This document shows positions 1-7,947 of a DNA stretch of 64,000 nt, in pieces. Position numbers and translations under genes: made by a program. Below the pieces are notes generated by a model. That model did not search any database. It was not told the DNA's origin and was given only the letters and a program-made list of their open reading frames with translations. Within the stretch, counting starts at the first letter, position 1; each line of letters begins with the position of its first letter. The DNA comes from DASQYE01 sp036389315. GTDB taxonomy: Bacteria > Acidobacteriota > Blastocatellia > Pyrinomonadales > Pyrinomonadaceae. The stretch spans positions 62,001 to 126,000 of the forward strand of contig DASVQF010000039.1 in the NCBI GenBank assembly GCA_036389315.1. Direction: 5' to 3'.

Positions 1-1395
1 CGCATCCTCCGCGCGCTCCGTGTCGCCCGCTTCTATGCTGGCGTAGGCGATGCCTAGCCAGAGCATTGTGCTTTCGATGCCGGGCGTCAGCCGAGCGGCT
101 CTCTTTTCCACTTCGGCCACAGCCGTTGCGCCTTTGTCGAGCATGCGGGCCGCTTCTCCGAAGTCGATCAGGGTTTGTAGCTGCGCGCCCGTATTCAAGT
201 CCTGAATCCTGGATGCGACCGTGCGCGCCCGGGCGAAGTCGCCCTTCTGCCAGAGGTCGTAGGTGTAGAAGAGATAGGCAGCCTCGCGCGTGCCTTGATC
301 TGCGATGTTCTCTATGGACTCAAGCCTGTCGCCGCCGGGCTGCACCGTGGCGGACTTGAAATTCGCGTAGGCGGATTCCTCCGTCAGCGCCCGTGGCACG
401 TTCTGGGCCAACGTTGACATGGCTCCCGCTATTAGAGAGACCTGATCGGGAGCGAACTTTTCGGCCTTCGGCGTCATGAAATAGCCGAGGACGTAGTAGA
501 GCTGTCGCTGCTTGAGGTCTGTGATGGGGCGCAGCATCAGCTTGGTGACGGTATTGAGGAAGGCGCGCACCAGAGCGGGCGGCACGCCCGGACGGTCTGC
601 CGTCAGGTCTGGCACGCCGAGGCCCACATTGCGGAGGCCGACGAAGGCCAACGTGGTCGGGTTCTCGGAGCCTTCCAGCTTCGGTGAAGTGAAGAGGTAT
701 GCGCCGAGTCTGAACAGAAGGTCGGCATCAACGGTGGGCTGGTTGAGCAAGTGATCGAGCGTCTTCAGGAAGAGAGCGTTGGCCGCCGGTTCGCTCTTCG
801 TGCGGAGCTGTATGAGCAACGCGTACATGAAGGGGCTGACGCCGCCGCGCAAGCTGCGCTCGGCAAACTCAGTGGCCTGCTCAGGACTGTCCTGTGCGAG
901 GGCTGAGGCAATGTTGAAATCCGTCTCTAAGCGTGCGGAGGAGCCCTCGGCCACGCCCTCGGAAGTGAGCCGGGCGTCTGTCAAGCGCCTGGCCCAGGCG
1001 GGGTCTCGGCGGGCGATCAGCATCACGACGCGCCGCCAAGCAGTATCCCTCGGCTTCACATCGGAGGTCGAGACGGCCGTGTTGTAGAAGTCCAGGGCCC
1101 TGGTGAAGAGCTGGCGGGCGTAAGGCTCGTCGTCTTTCCAGAGCAGGTTCGCCAGGTGGGCCAACGTCGTCGCCTTCAGCGAGACATCGTTGAAGGCGAA
1201 GACCCGCTCGGCGAAACCGTGAACGCGCAGGACTGCCAGGACGCGTCGCTGCCTGGCCTCTTCGTCTTTTGAATTGGACGCGGGATTGGCTGCGGCGGGG
1301 CGAGAGCGCCGAGCCGGCGGCGGCTGCTGACAAAGAGCCGTCCCTGCCAGGGAAAGGAGCAGGGCGAGGCAGAAGACGCTTTGAAGCTGTTTCAT
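1..1395 (-). CDS. Secreted protein of unknown function, C-terminus beyond the window
   Basis: An open frame runs from an ATG at 1395 to the left edge without a stop (465 residues visible). A GGAGG sits about 4 nt upstream of the ATG and fixes the start. Residues 1-24 form a signal peptide (MKQLQSVFCLALLLSLAGTA). A Pro/Arg/Ala-rich stretch follows, then an all-helical region rich in Ala and Leu. Segments such as LWKDDEPYARQLFTRALDFY and others near the end of the visible part look like TPR or Sel1-type helical hairpins, but I cannot count clear repeats. No catalytic motif is visible. It is probably periplasmic or extracytoplasmic. Function unknown. Another, shorter open frame at 881-1414 on the same strand is a shadow of this gene. 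Confidence 0.8.
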   Translation of the reverse strand, partial: MKQLQSVFCLALLLSLAGTALCQQPPPARRSRPAAANPASNSKDEEARQRRVLAVLRVHGFAERVFAFNDVSLKATTLAHLANLLWKDDEPYARQLFTRALDFYNTAVSTSDVKPRDTAWRRVVMLIARRDPAWARRLTDARLTSEGVAEGSSARLETDFNIASALAQDSPEQATEFAERSLRGGVSPFMYALLIQLRTKSEPAANALFLKTLDHLLNQPTVDADLLFRLGAYLFTSPKLEGSENPTTLAFVGLRNVGLGVPDLTADRPGVPPALVRAFLNTVTKLMLRPITDLKQRQLYYVLGYFMTPKAEKFAPDQVSLIAGAMSTLAQNVPRALTEESAYANFKSATVQPGGDRLESIENIADQGTREAAYLFYTYDLWQKGDFARARTVASRIQDLNTGAQLQTLIDFGEAARMLDKGATAVAEVEKRAARLTPGIESTMLWLGIAYASIEAGDTERAEDA

Positions 1396-1427
1396 AAGAC
1401 CTCCGGACGGGCACGCTAATTGTTCGT

Positions 1428-1433
1428 AGTATA
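1428..1433 (-). promoter_or_regulatory. Candidate -10 box (TATACT) for the left-edge secreted protein
   Basis: TATACT on the minus strand lies 33 nt upstream of the ATG at 1395, giving a leader of about 25 nt with the GGAGG inside it. No good -35 hexamer is seen at 16-18 bp, so this is a weak call based on the -10 alone. Confidence 0.35.
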
Positions 1434-1505
1434 CACGACGGGGAAGCTGCGAAGTTGCATTGGATTTACCTTGCACCACTTGCAGCTTAGACCAACGGGC
1501 ATGAT

Positions 1506-1934
1506 TTATGAGTAGTCGAGGACGCCCGTGTGCATGGTCATCTTCCACTCGCCGCCGACCTTTGAATAGACCTTACAGACGCGCCCCTTCCAGTGGTTGC
1601 GCTCGCCCTCGCGGTTAATCCAGAGCGTGTCTATGTCTACGACGGCGAAGGCTCCGTCGCCCTCTTTGGAGAGGACGATTCGTTTGATCTCCCGGCGATT
1701 GTGCAAGAGCCTGTGCGTATCGAATAGCTCCTGCCAGCCTCTTGTCCAACGCTCGTAATCGTAACGGCCCCACACCAGCACCCATTCGAGCGGATCGTGC
1801 GCGTCGGGCGCGGGCGGCCACGGCCAAACCATGTCCGGGTGAAAGACGCTGATGAGGAGCCGCACGTCCTGCGTGTCCCAGGCCCTCGTCTCGCGGTTGA
1901 CGATCTCTTCGATCTCTTCGGTGATGTTGTCCAT
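1506..1934 (-). CDS. NTF2-like / SnoaL-like superfamily protein
   Basis: 142 residues, the usual size for a single cone-shaped NTF2/SnoaL (DUF4440-like) domain. Visible family features are the N-terminal helix EEIEEIVNRETRAWDTQD, then LLISVFHPDMVWPWP, where an Asp or Trp commonly lines the pocket, and the C-terminal strands VYSKVGGEWKMTMHTGVLDY, typical of the last two beta strands. No signal peptide, so cytoplasmic. Members range from polyketide cyclases to proteins with no known ligand, so the reaction cannot be assigned. The ATG has no Shine-Dalgarno sequence and lies only 10 nt after a 12-bp hairpin (1945-1976), so translation may be weak or leaderless. Confidence 0.75.
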   Translation of the reverse strand: MDNITEEIEEIVNRETRAWDTQDVRLLISVFHPDMVWPWPPAPDAHDPLEWVLVWGRYDYERWTRGWQELFDTHRLLHNRREIKRIVLSKEGDGAFAVVDIDTLWINREGERNHWKGRVCKVYSKVGGEWKMTMHTGVLDYS

Positions 1935-1944
1935 AAAGATGATG

Positions 1945-1976
1945 AGAGCCTCGCGTCTCTTGATACGCGAGGCTCT
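1945..1976 (-). terminator. 12-bp hairpin after the TonB-dependent receptor gene
   Basis: AGAGCCTCGCGT (1945-1956) and ACGCGAGGCTCT (1965-1976) are perfect complements around an 8-nt loop. The hairpin lies 33 nt past the receptor stop codon on the minus strand. There is no U-run afterwards (CATCATCTTTAT follows), so it may be a weak terminator or a 3'-end stabiliser instead of a classical intrinsic terminator. Confidence 0.5.
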
Positions 1977-2008
1977 GCTCTGGGCCCAAAGACGCGCGGG
2001 TCGCCTCT

Positions 2009-5000
2009 TTAGAAGTTGAACTTCAGTGCTAGCTGAAGCTGGCGCGGGTCGCCTACGCCCTGGCGCAGGAAGCCGTCGAAGTTGAAGAGCGGCGAGCCGA
2101 TGGTCGGGTCGATGTTGTTATTGGTGTTGAAGGTATTGAACATCTCGACGATGGGGATGAGCGCGTAGCGTTCGCCGAAGCGGAAGGGGCGCTGCAAGCG
2201 CCAGTCCAGAGAGAAGTACTCGTTATTCTTGCGCAGCGTGTTGCGATTGGCGCAGCCGAAGGCGCACCCGCCCGGCGACTTGGGCTGCGCCGTGTGCGCC
2301 TGTATGCGCGCGTTCCCTTCGAGCCCTGCCGGAAGCTCCGCGTTCATGTAGAAGTTGAAGCGGTGGCGAATGTCGCGGTCAGCGAGCGCGTAGTCGAGTT
2401 GCAGGTTGTTGATGTCGAAGGAGCGGTCTGTGAACGGGTCGCGCTCGTTCGAGTCGTCGTCCAGGTCTTTCGCGAAGACGTAGTTCCACTCGAACTGATA
2501 GCCGCGACTGAAGCGCTTGCGCATCCCGACCGTCAGTCCGCGATAGAGAGATTTCCCGACGGCGCTGGCGACCATCACTTCGCCCAACTGCGGCGCGAAA
2601 AAGCCTAACCGGCCGTAGTTGAGGAAGCGCGTCAGGTGAACGCCTTTAGCGTGCGTGAAATCGAAATAGATCGAAAGATTATCGGCCACCTCCTGCTCGA
2701 AGGCGATGTTGGTGGTGTAGACGCGCGGGTTGGCGTAGTCGCGGCTGAAGACCCTGACGCCCGAGAAACAGGGAAAAGGATTCGTGCCGCAACTGCTCGC
2801 CGTGGGCGTCACCAGGCCCGGCCACACGGGCCTGATCGTCGGATTGGCGAAGAGCCCTCCGGCGATGGTCTGCTGCTGCACGCCGTTGGTCGTGATCGAG
2901 CCGACCTGCGAGAGCATGTTCTGCCGCGCGTTGTAAATACCGTAGCTTCCGCGCAACACCGACTTGCCCCGCTTCGAGATGTCCCAGGCGAAGCCTACGC
3001 GCGGCTGGAACATCTTCTTCTGGCTATGGAGCGTGCCGTCGGAAGGAAAGCGCGGATCGTTCAGAAACATCCCGTAGGCCGTCTGCTCCGGAGCGACCAC
3101 CACGTCGGGAAAAATCTGCGCCTCCCAGCGCAGGCCGTAGTTCAGGTTGAAGTTGGGCCTGATCTGCCACTTGTCCTGTATGAAGAGGCCGAGGTCTTCG
3201 TTCTTGATGTCCGAAGCTCCGGCGGCGTCTGTCGCGGGCCCATTGGGCCCAGCGCCTTGCAGGAAGAGCAGGAGCGGCGTCGCCGGACTCCCCGTCGGGC
3301 AAGAGCCGGTCACAATGTCCGTGAAAGTGCCGTTCGGACAGAGGCCCGCGTTGGGCCCAAACCCCGGGCCCAGGGAGGCGGGCGAGGCGTAGCGCAGGAA
3401 TCCAGTCACGCTGTCGAAGATGTAGCGTCCCTGGAAGAAGCCGCGAAAGATTTGCGAGTTGCGCGTGTGAATCCACTCGCCGCCGAACTTCACAGTATGG
3501 TTGCCGGTGACGATGGAGAAGCTGTCGCGGGCCTGCGTGCGCCAGATCAGCTCGTCAACGTTGGGCCCCAGGAAGAAGGGATGACCGAAGCGGAAGGTGG
3601 TCGCAAATCCCATCGCCGTATCGGCCGGGATGTTCGACTCGACGGCCAAGCGCGGCCGCGATTCGCGCGAATAGGTAAAGTGCGCTTCGTTGACACGGGT
3701 CGGCGAAACCGTGCTGAAGAGGTTCAGGTTGAGGACGTGAATCTTTGACGGCCCTTCGATGCCGTTGGCGGAGTTGCCGTAGGTCGCCACGTCGAACGTC
3801 TGGTTGGTGTTCTTCGAGTAGTCGAAATTATAAGAGACGGCCAGCTTGTTTGCCCCCGTCACGTTCCAGTCCGTCTTCCAGAGAAAAGCCGAGTTGCGTA
3901 TGGGGCGCTCGACAGGCAGGCCCTCTTCCTGCCCACGGGTCGTGCGGAAGAAATTCAGGAGCGCGAGGCGCTGGCAGTCCGTGTTGGCGTTGATCAGAGC
4001 CTCGTTGGCGGTAATGGTCGGCGTCTGAAGGGGACAGGCCGTTGGGCCAACCTGCTCGCTCAGGTTGGCGCGCGTCAGATTCTCCCTGATCTGCTCGTAC
4101 GCGCCGAAGAAGAAGGCTCTGTCTCTCTTGATGGGCCCACCGATGGTTCCGCCGAACTGCTCGCGGTGAAAGCCTGTGAGCGAGCGACCGTCAGAGGTGT
4201 TTGAAGTCAGAGCTTCCAGTCTTTGAAAGTGAAAGAGATTGCCGTGGAGGTCGTTCGTGCCAGACTTCGTGATGACGTTGATGACGCCGCCGGCCGTGCG
4301 CCCGAACTCTGCGCTTGCGCCGGTGGCGACGACCTGGAATTCCTGCACGGCTTCGAGCGGGATGTCTATGGCTGCGCGCTGGCCTCCGGCCTGCTCGCCG
4401 AAGAATCCGTTGTTGTAGTCGCCGCCGTCGAGGCTGATGTTGTTGAAGACGCCGCGCTGCCCGGCGAAGGTGATCTCGTCGCCGTCCGGCCCCTGCACTA
4501 TGCTCACGCCGGGCGTTAAGGTCAGCAAGTCCTCGAACTTGCGCCCCAAGACCGGAAGGTTGTTGATAGACCTGTCGTTGAGCGTCGTGCTCGATTCCGT
4601 TTTGACGGTGTCGATGGTCGGGATGGCGTCAACGGTAACGCGCTCCTCCAGGACGGACACGGTCATGTCCAGGTTCAGAGAGATGGCTTGGCCCACCGTC
4701 AGGGGAAAGCTCTCCTGCACAAGCGTGGTGAAGCCCGGCTTGGAGACGGTCAGCGTGTAACGGCCCGGCGGAAGCTGTAAGAAGACGAAGCGCCCGTCGT
4801 CGGCCGTCGTCAAGGTCTTGGTGAAATTGGTCTCGACGTTTTTGACTTCGACGCTCGCCCCCGCGAGCAGAGCGCCCGCCGGGTCTGTCACAGTGCCCTC
4901 GATGACGCCCGTGGTGATCTGCGTTTGGCCGACAGCGGTCAGGGGCAGGAGCGCCCACAGGGCCAGCAGACAGAGATAGGTTTTCGTCCACGCCGGGACG

Positions 5001-5023
5001 CTGCGAAGTAGGCTGCTGCGCAT
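2009..5023 (-). CDS. TonB-dependent receptor, Oar-like, with carboxypeptidase regulatory domain
   Basis: 1004-residue outer-membrane beta-barrel receptor. Signal peptide about 1-32 (hydrophobic core LCLLALWALLPLTAVG). Residues about 38-118 are a carboxypeptidase regulatory-like (Ig-fold) domain, seen in GVIEGTVTDPAGALLAGASV and LPPGRYTLTVSKPGF. A plug domain follows (NNLPVLGRKFEDLLTLTPGV, then ISLDGGDYNNGFFGEQAG). The rest is a barrel ending in the aromatic LALKFNF expected for BamA recognition. Oar-like receptors of this layout are expanded in acidobacteria and are thought to take up large or polymeric substrates, but the ligand is not predictable. No substrate-binding lipoprotein is adjacent. 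The ATG is preceded by AGGAGAA at suitable spacing. Confidence 0.93.
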   Translation of the reverse strand: MRSSLLRSVPAWTKTYLCLLALWALLPLTAVGQTQITTGVIEGTVTDPAGALLAGASVEVKNVETNFTKTLTTADDGRFVFLQLPPGRYTLTVSKPGFTTLVQESFPLTVGQAISLNLDMTVSVLEERVTVDAIPTIDTVKTESSTTLNDRSINNLPVLGRKFEDLLTLTPGVSIVQGPDGDEITFAGQRGVFNNISLDGGDYNNGFFGEQAGGQRAAIDIPLEAVQEFQVVATGASAEFGRTAGGVINVITKSGTNDLHGNLFHFQRLEALTSNTSDGRSLTGFHREQFGGTIGGPIKRDRAFFFGAYEQIRENLTRANLSEQVGPTACPLQTPTITANEALINANTDCQRLALLNFFRTTRGQEEGLPVERPIRNSAFLWKTDWNVTGANKLAVSYNFDYSKNTNQTFDVATYGNSANGIEGPSKIHVLNLNLFSTVSPTRVNEAHFTYSRESRPRLAVESNIPADTAMGFATTFRFGHPFFLGPNVDELIWRTQARDSFSIVTGNHTVKFGGEWIHTRNSQIFRGFFQGRYIFDSVTGFLRYASPASLGPGFGPNAGLCPNGTFTDIVTGSCPTGSPATPLLLFLQGAGPNGPATDAAGASDIKNEDLGLFIQDKWQIRPNFNLNYGLRWEAQIFPDVVVAPEQTAYGMFLNDPRFPSDGTLHSQKKMFQPRVGFAWDISKRGKSVLRGSYGIYNARQNMLSQVGSITTNGVQQQTIAGGLFANPTIRPVWPGLVTPTASSCGTNPFPCFSGVRVFSRDYANPRVYTTNIAFEQEVADNLSIYFDFTHAKGVHLTRFLNYGRLGFFAPQLGEVMVASAVGKSLYRGLTVGMRKRFSRGYQFEWNYVFAKDLDDDSNERDPFTDRSFDINNLQLDYALADRDIRHRFNFYMNAELPAGLEGNARIQAHTAQPKSPGGCAFGCANRNTLRKNNEYFSLDWRLQRPFRFGERYALIPIVEMFNTFNTNNNIDPTIGSPLFNFDGFLRQGVGDPRQLQLALKFNF

Positions 5024-5131
5024 AGTCTTCTCCTGGTGAGTTGCTCAGAGTAAAACCGATTTCCGCCTGGATATAATTTGATTGCTGTATGTCAAGAAAG
5101 CTTCTGGAAAGCAAACAGAACGCGATGGGCC

Positions 5132-5161
5132 ATCTTAGAAAGAGACAAGCATTTGTGTCAA
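5132..5161 (-). promoter_or_regulatory. Sigma70-type promoter of the TonB-dependent receptor
   Basis: On the minus strand a perfect TTGACA (5161-5156) is separated by 18 bp from TAAGAT (5137-5132). The transcription start would be near 5125, leaving a leader of about 100 nt before the receptor ATG at 5023. No other gene lies between. Confidence 0.55.
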
Positions 5162-5204
5162 CATCAGTTTCAAAACGAGAGGCCGGATGCCTTCCTTCCC
5201 TCTC

Positions 5205-5711
5205 TCAAAAATTGTTCTTCCCGCACGGCAGCGCGTCGAAGCGCCCGCGGACTCGCTCGTAGAGCGCATCGCAGACTTCCGGTAGCTGTGGGCCAATCCA
5301 AACCGGAACGCCTGCGGCCCCGCCCTTGTAATAGTCCGGCAAGTGCTTGAAGAGCGTCCCGGCTCCGCCCTCGGTGTCGGTCGTGCCGAAGACGACGCGC
5401 CCGACGCCGTGCAGCAGCAGCGCCCCGGCACACATCACGCACGGCTCAAGCGTCGTGTAGCAGGTCATCTCGCGGCTGCGGGCCCAGAGTTCTACGGGCA
5501 CGCCACGAATGGCCTCCATCTCGGCGTGCCGGCCCGGATGATAGTGCGGGACGAGGACTGCGTTTCCGGCTTCGGCGATCACTTCCCGGCCGAGCGTGAT
5601 GACGGCCCCGATGGGCAGATTGCCGCGACGTTCCGCTTCCAGGGCCAGGTGGACTGCGCGCCGCAGGTGGGCCATCTCCCGCGGCGAAACGTTGTCGGCT
5701 GCTGTGCTCAT
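5205..5711 (-). CDS. Nucleoside deaminase of the TadA / cytidine-deaminase fold
   Basis: Zinc-dependent deaminase. HAE (in GRHAEMEAI) supplies the zinc His and the proton-shuttling Glu, and PCVMC (in TTLEPCVMCAGAL) supplies the two zinc Cys. The family includes tRNA adenosine-34 deaminase (TadA) and guanine deaminase. The loop TTLEPCVMCAGALLLHGVGR is TadA-like, but the C-terminal part (PDYYKGGAAGVPVWIGPQLP) differs from typical TadA, so substrate is uncertain. I chose the ATG at 5711. An upstream in-frame TTG at 5750 overlaps a TATATT box at 5749-5754 that looks like the gene's own promoter, which argues against it. No Shine-Dalgarno sequence is obvious. Confidence 0.82.
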   Translation of the reverse strand: MSTAADNVSPREMAHLRRAVHLALEAERRGNLPIGAVITLGREVIAEAGNAVLVPHYHPGRHAEMEAIRGVPVELWARSREMTCYTTLEPCVMCAGALLLHGVGRVVFGTTDTEGGAGTLFKHLPDYYKGGAAGVPVWIGPQLPEVCDALYERVRGRFDALPCGKNNF

Positions 5712-5748
5712 CTCTGATACCTGGCTGTTCGGCTCGTCCGGCCCTCTC

Positions 5749-5754
5749 AATATA
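5749..5754 (-). promoter_or_regulatory. Extended -10 promoter (TGCTATATT) of the deaminase gene
   Basis: The minus strand reads TGCTATATT, an extended -10 with TATATT at 5754-5749. It predicts a transcript start near 5742, about 30 nt before the ATG at 5711. No matching -35 is evident, which is common for extended -10 promoters. Confidence 0.45.
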
Positions 5755-5766
5755 GCAGAGCAGCCA

Positions 5767-5796
5767 TTGACATGCCCTCAAGGTTTGGCATAGAAC
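5767..5796 (+). promoter_or_regulatory. Sigma70-type promoter of the receiver-like gene
   Basis: TTGACA (5767-5772), 18-bp spacer, TAGAAC (5791-5796). It predicts a start near 5803 and a 40-nt leader before the GTG at 5843. With the deaminase promoter it forms a compact divergent promoter pair. Confidence 0.5.
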
Positions 5797-5842
5797 AGTC
5801 CGCCTTATCTTAGGCTGTAGAGGGGAAGGGCGGCGGACGTTT

Positions 5843-6253
5843 GTGGCGGGCCTCACTGTGATGGTGATCGTGGACGGCGAAGAGACTTACTCAGGCATAG
5901 GTCTCTTGCTGGAAAAGCGCGGCCATCGAGTGATCGAAGCGGTCAACGACTCTCAGGCGCTCGAAGCAGTCAAAAGAGAGCGCCCCGAAGTGATCCTGAT
6001 GGACACAGACCTGCCGCCGGCGAGGAGCCTGGTGGTTGCGCGCGGCTTGAGGGAACGCTCAAGGCTGAACGGGGCGGCGGTGGTGGTCGTCGTCACGCCG
6101 CACAGGCTGGCGCGCACGGAAGGCGAATCGCTGCGGGTCGCGCCCGATGACTACGTCGTCCGGCAAGGCGATTTCGAGCAACTGAAGAATATTCTCGACA
6201 GCCTCTCGGCGGAAGCGGCCGCGCTGGTGGCAAACGGGGCGGGCGGTAAGTAA
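5843..6253 (+). CDS. Stand-alone response-regulator receiver-like protein, degenerate
   Basis: 136 residues with the alternating beta/alpha pattern of a CheY-type receiver and no output domain. The phosphoacceptor Asp is present at the end of beta 3 (VILMDTDLPPARS). The acidic pair at the end of beta 1 is altered: VMVIVDGEETYSG instead of the usual DD. The conserved Lys at the end of beta 5 is missing (DYVVRQGDFEQL where KPF-type sequence is expected). It may bind a partner kinase or act as an unphosphorylated adaptor. No histidine kinase is nearby. The GTG at 5843 is used here. An ATG at 5861 is an alternative that would trim six residues. Confidence 0.72.
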   Translation: MAGLTVMVIVDGEETYSGIGLLLEKRGHRVIEAVNDSQALEAVKRERPEVILMDTDLPPARSLVVARGLRERSRLNGAAVVVVVTPHRLARTEGESLRVAPDDYVVRQGDFEQLKNILDSLSAEAAALVANGAGGK

Positions 6254-6280
6254 AAGCGGTCTGGATTTACGGGAAGAGAA

Positions 6281-6310
6281 AAGCCCGGAGGCTCGGGGGC
6301 CCACGGGCTT
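6281..6310. terminator. Bidirectional hairpin between convergent genes
   Basis: AAGCCCG (6281-6287) pairs with CGGGCTT (6304-6310) around a 16-nt loop. It is flanked by AAAA on the left and TTCTT on the right. It lies between the receiver-like gene ending at 6253 (+) and the CYCXC gene ending at 6338 (-). Read on the minus strand it is followed by TTTTCTCTT, a fair U-tract. Confidence 0.55.
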
Positions 6311-6337
6311 CTTCGATGAAGGGTTAGTGTCTAGATT

Positions 6338-6793
6338 CTATTGCCGCGAAAACTCTGCGATGATGCGCTCGCGTATCTGCGCCGGGCTGAGCCCCTGCTC
6401 TTTTTGCAGGCGATAAGCGAGCAGCGCCTCGTTGACGCACGTCGCGCACTGGGCCGAGTGGTCGCTCTCGTAACAGGTGTGCAGGCTCTTGTGCCCGAAC
6501 GTCTCGTCGCAGTAGCAATAGCACGGAAGCTGGGCCAGGGTTTGCGGAATCTCGCGCGCCACCTGATAAGCGAGGCGCGCCTGGCCGAAGAATCTTTCGG
6601 GCGGAAGCGTCGGCGGCAGCGCGCTCAGGCTCGGAGCCTCTTTCTCATGCGCTGGCACGCGGGCAGGCGCGGAGCTTGTCGCAACTGTTTCCGTGCGGGT
6701 CGGCCTGGCGGGTCTACTGTTGTTGCGCTGGCCGAGGATCATCATCAAGAGCGCGGCCCCGACGACGAGCGATACGATCAAGACCTTTTTCAT
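6338..6793 (-). CDS. CYCXC / PCYCGC-motif membrane-anchored protein
   Basis: About 151 residues. Residues 1-22 form an N-terminal membrane anchor or signal (KKVLIVSLVVGAALLMMILG). A Ser/Pro-rich linker of about 45 residues follows, then a Cys-rich module with PCYCYCDETFGHKSLHTC and CATC. This matches the family named for a PCYCGC motif, whose acidobacterial members are called CYCXC (seleno)proteins because one Cys can be selenocysteine. Here all positions are ordinary Cys codons. The dense Cys/His array and predicted extracytoplasmic location suggest metal binding or redox activity, but function is not established. The ATG at 6793 is favoured over the preceding TTG because GAGGAG lies 12 nt upstream of the ATG. 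Confidence 0.8.
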   Translation of the reverse strand: MKKVLIVSLVVGAALLMMILGQRNNSRPARPTRTETVATSSAPARVPAHEKEAPSLSALPPTLPPERFFGQARLAYQVAREIPQTLAQLPCYCYCDETFGHKSLHTCYESDHSAQCATCVNEALLAYRLQKEQGLSPAQIRERIIAEFSRQ

Positions 6794-6958
6794 CAAAGCT
6801 TAAATCTCCTCTTGAGCTGGTTTCTCAAGATTCCGGCTCTCAAAATTTTCAGCCGTCTAGGGGCGGGCGGCTCCCTCTGATTTTAGCGCCTGGGCCGGAG
6901 CTTTGGCGAGCAGCGATTGATAGAGAAGTCCGGCGGCCGCCCCCTCCCGGCATTGCGT

Positions 6959-7903
6959 TTATTCTTCGCCTTCGTCGGGAAGGGCGGACGAGGGGGCGGA
7001 AGCGCCATTGCTGCGCGCGCGCGGGTGAAAGCGGTCGTAGGTCTCGCGCATGTGCCGGTCTGTGATGTGCGTGTAAATCTGTGTGGTCGAGATGTCGCTA
7101 TGGCCGAGCATGGCTTGCACGGAGCGCGAGTCCGCGCCACGCTGCAAGAGGTGCGTGGCGAAGCTGTGGCGCAAGGTGTGCGGCGAGATATTGCTCAGGC
7201 CGGAGCGTGCGGCGTAACGCTTAATCATGGCCCAGGCCACCTGTCGCGTGAGCGCCGCGCCCGCACTGTTGACGAACAGGCGCGGGCTCGCCCCCTTTCC
7301 TGCGCGCGCGCGCACAGCTATATAACGCTCAAGCCAGTGCGTCGCGCTCTTGCCGAGGGGCACGCGCCGCTCCTTGCTCCCCTTGCCGTGACAGTTGATG
7401 AGACCTGCGTCCAGGTCTAAGTCTGCGAGCTTGACGGAGACCAGCTCGGAGACGCGCAGGCCCGTCGCATACATCAGCTCAAGCATGGCCCGGTCGCGCA
7501 GGCCCTCGGCCGTCTCTATGTCGGGCACGCGCAGCAGGCGATCCATCTCCTCTTCGGTGAGGAAGCGGGGCAGGTGCGAGCCCTTTTGCGGCGTCGAGAG
7601 GTCTTCGGCCGGATGGCTTTTGATGTGGCCGTCGAGCATCAGGAAGCGGAAGAGGCCGCGCGCCGCGCTGACCGCGCGAGAGACCGTCGAAGGAGCCAGG
7701 CCCGAGCGTGAAAGCTCCGCTATCCAGCTTCTCAAATCGCCGCGCGCCAGCTCCTCCACGGGCTTTCCCTGTTTCTCGGCCCAGGACGTGAGCCGCCCGA
7801 GGTCTCGCCTGTAGGCTTCCAGCGAATTCTGCGAGAGCCCCTTCTCGACCTGTATATAAGCCAGGTACTCGCGCAGCAGATCGCGCCTGTGCTGTCTTGA
7901 CAC
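6959..7903 (-). CDS. xerD: Site-specific tyrosine recombinase XerD
   Basis: 314 residues, usual length for XerC/XerD. The N-terminal SAM-like core-binding domain covers about 10-95 (EYLAYIQVEKGLSQNSLEAY). The catalytic domain has all active-site residues: Arg in ATGLRVSELV, Lys in GKGSKERRVP, HTLRHSFATHLL (His and Arg), GH in MLGHSDISTTQIYTH, and the nucleophile Tyr in IYTH. Sequence in the SHPAEDL and LPRFLT region is closer to XerD than XerC. XerD acts with XerC at dif to resolve chromosome dimers under FtsK control. No xerC, dif site or integron cassette is seen nearby. It follows the DUF6328 gene by 44 nt and may be co-transcribed. An extra tail of about 18 residues (SNGASAPSS...) is unremarkable. 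Confidence 0.93.
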   Translation of the reverse strand: MSRQHRRDLLREYLAYIQVEKGLSQNSLEAYRRDLGRLTSWAEKQGKPVEELARGDLRSWIAELSRSGLAPSTVSRAVSAARGLFRFLMLDGHIKSHPAEDLSTPQKGSHLPRFLTEEEMDRLLRVPDIETAEGLRDRAMLELMYATGLRVSELVSVKLADLDLDAGLINCHGKGSKERRVPLGKSATHWLERYIAVRARAGKGASPRLFVNSAGAALTRQVAWAMIKRYAARSGLSNISPHTLRHSFATHLLQRGADSRSVQAMLGHSDISTTQIYTHITDRHMRETYDRFHPRARSNGASAPSSALPDEGEE

Positions 7904-7947
7904 TTCTCTCCTTCACCGAAGCGTTAAGAGATGAATGGCCCAACCCT

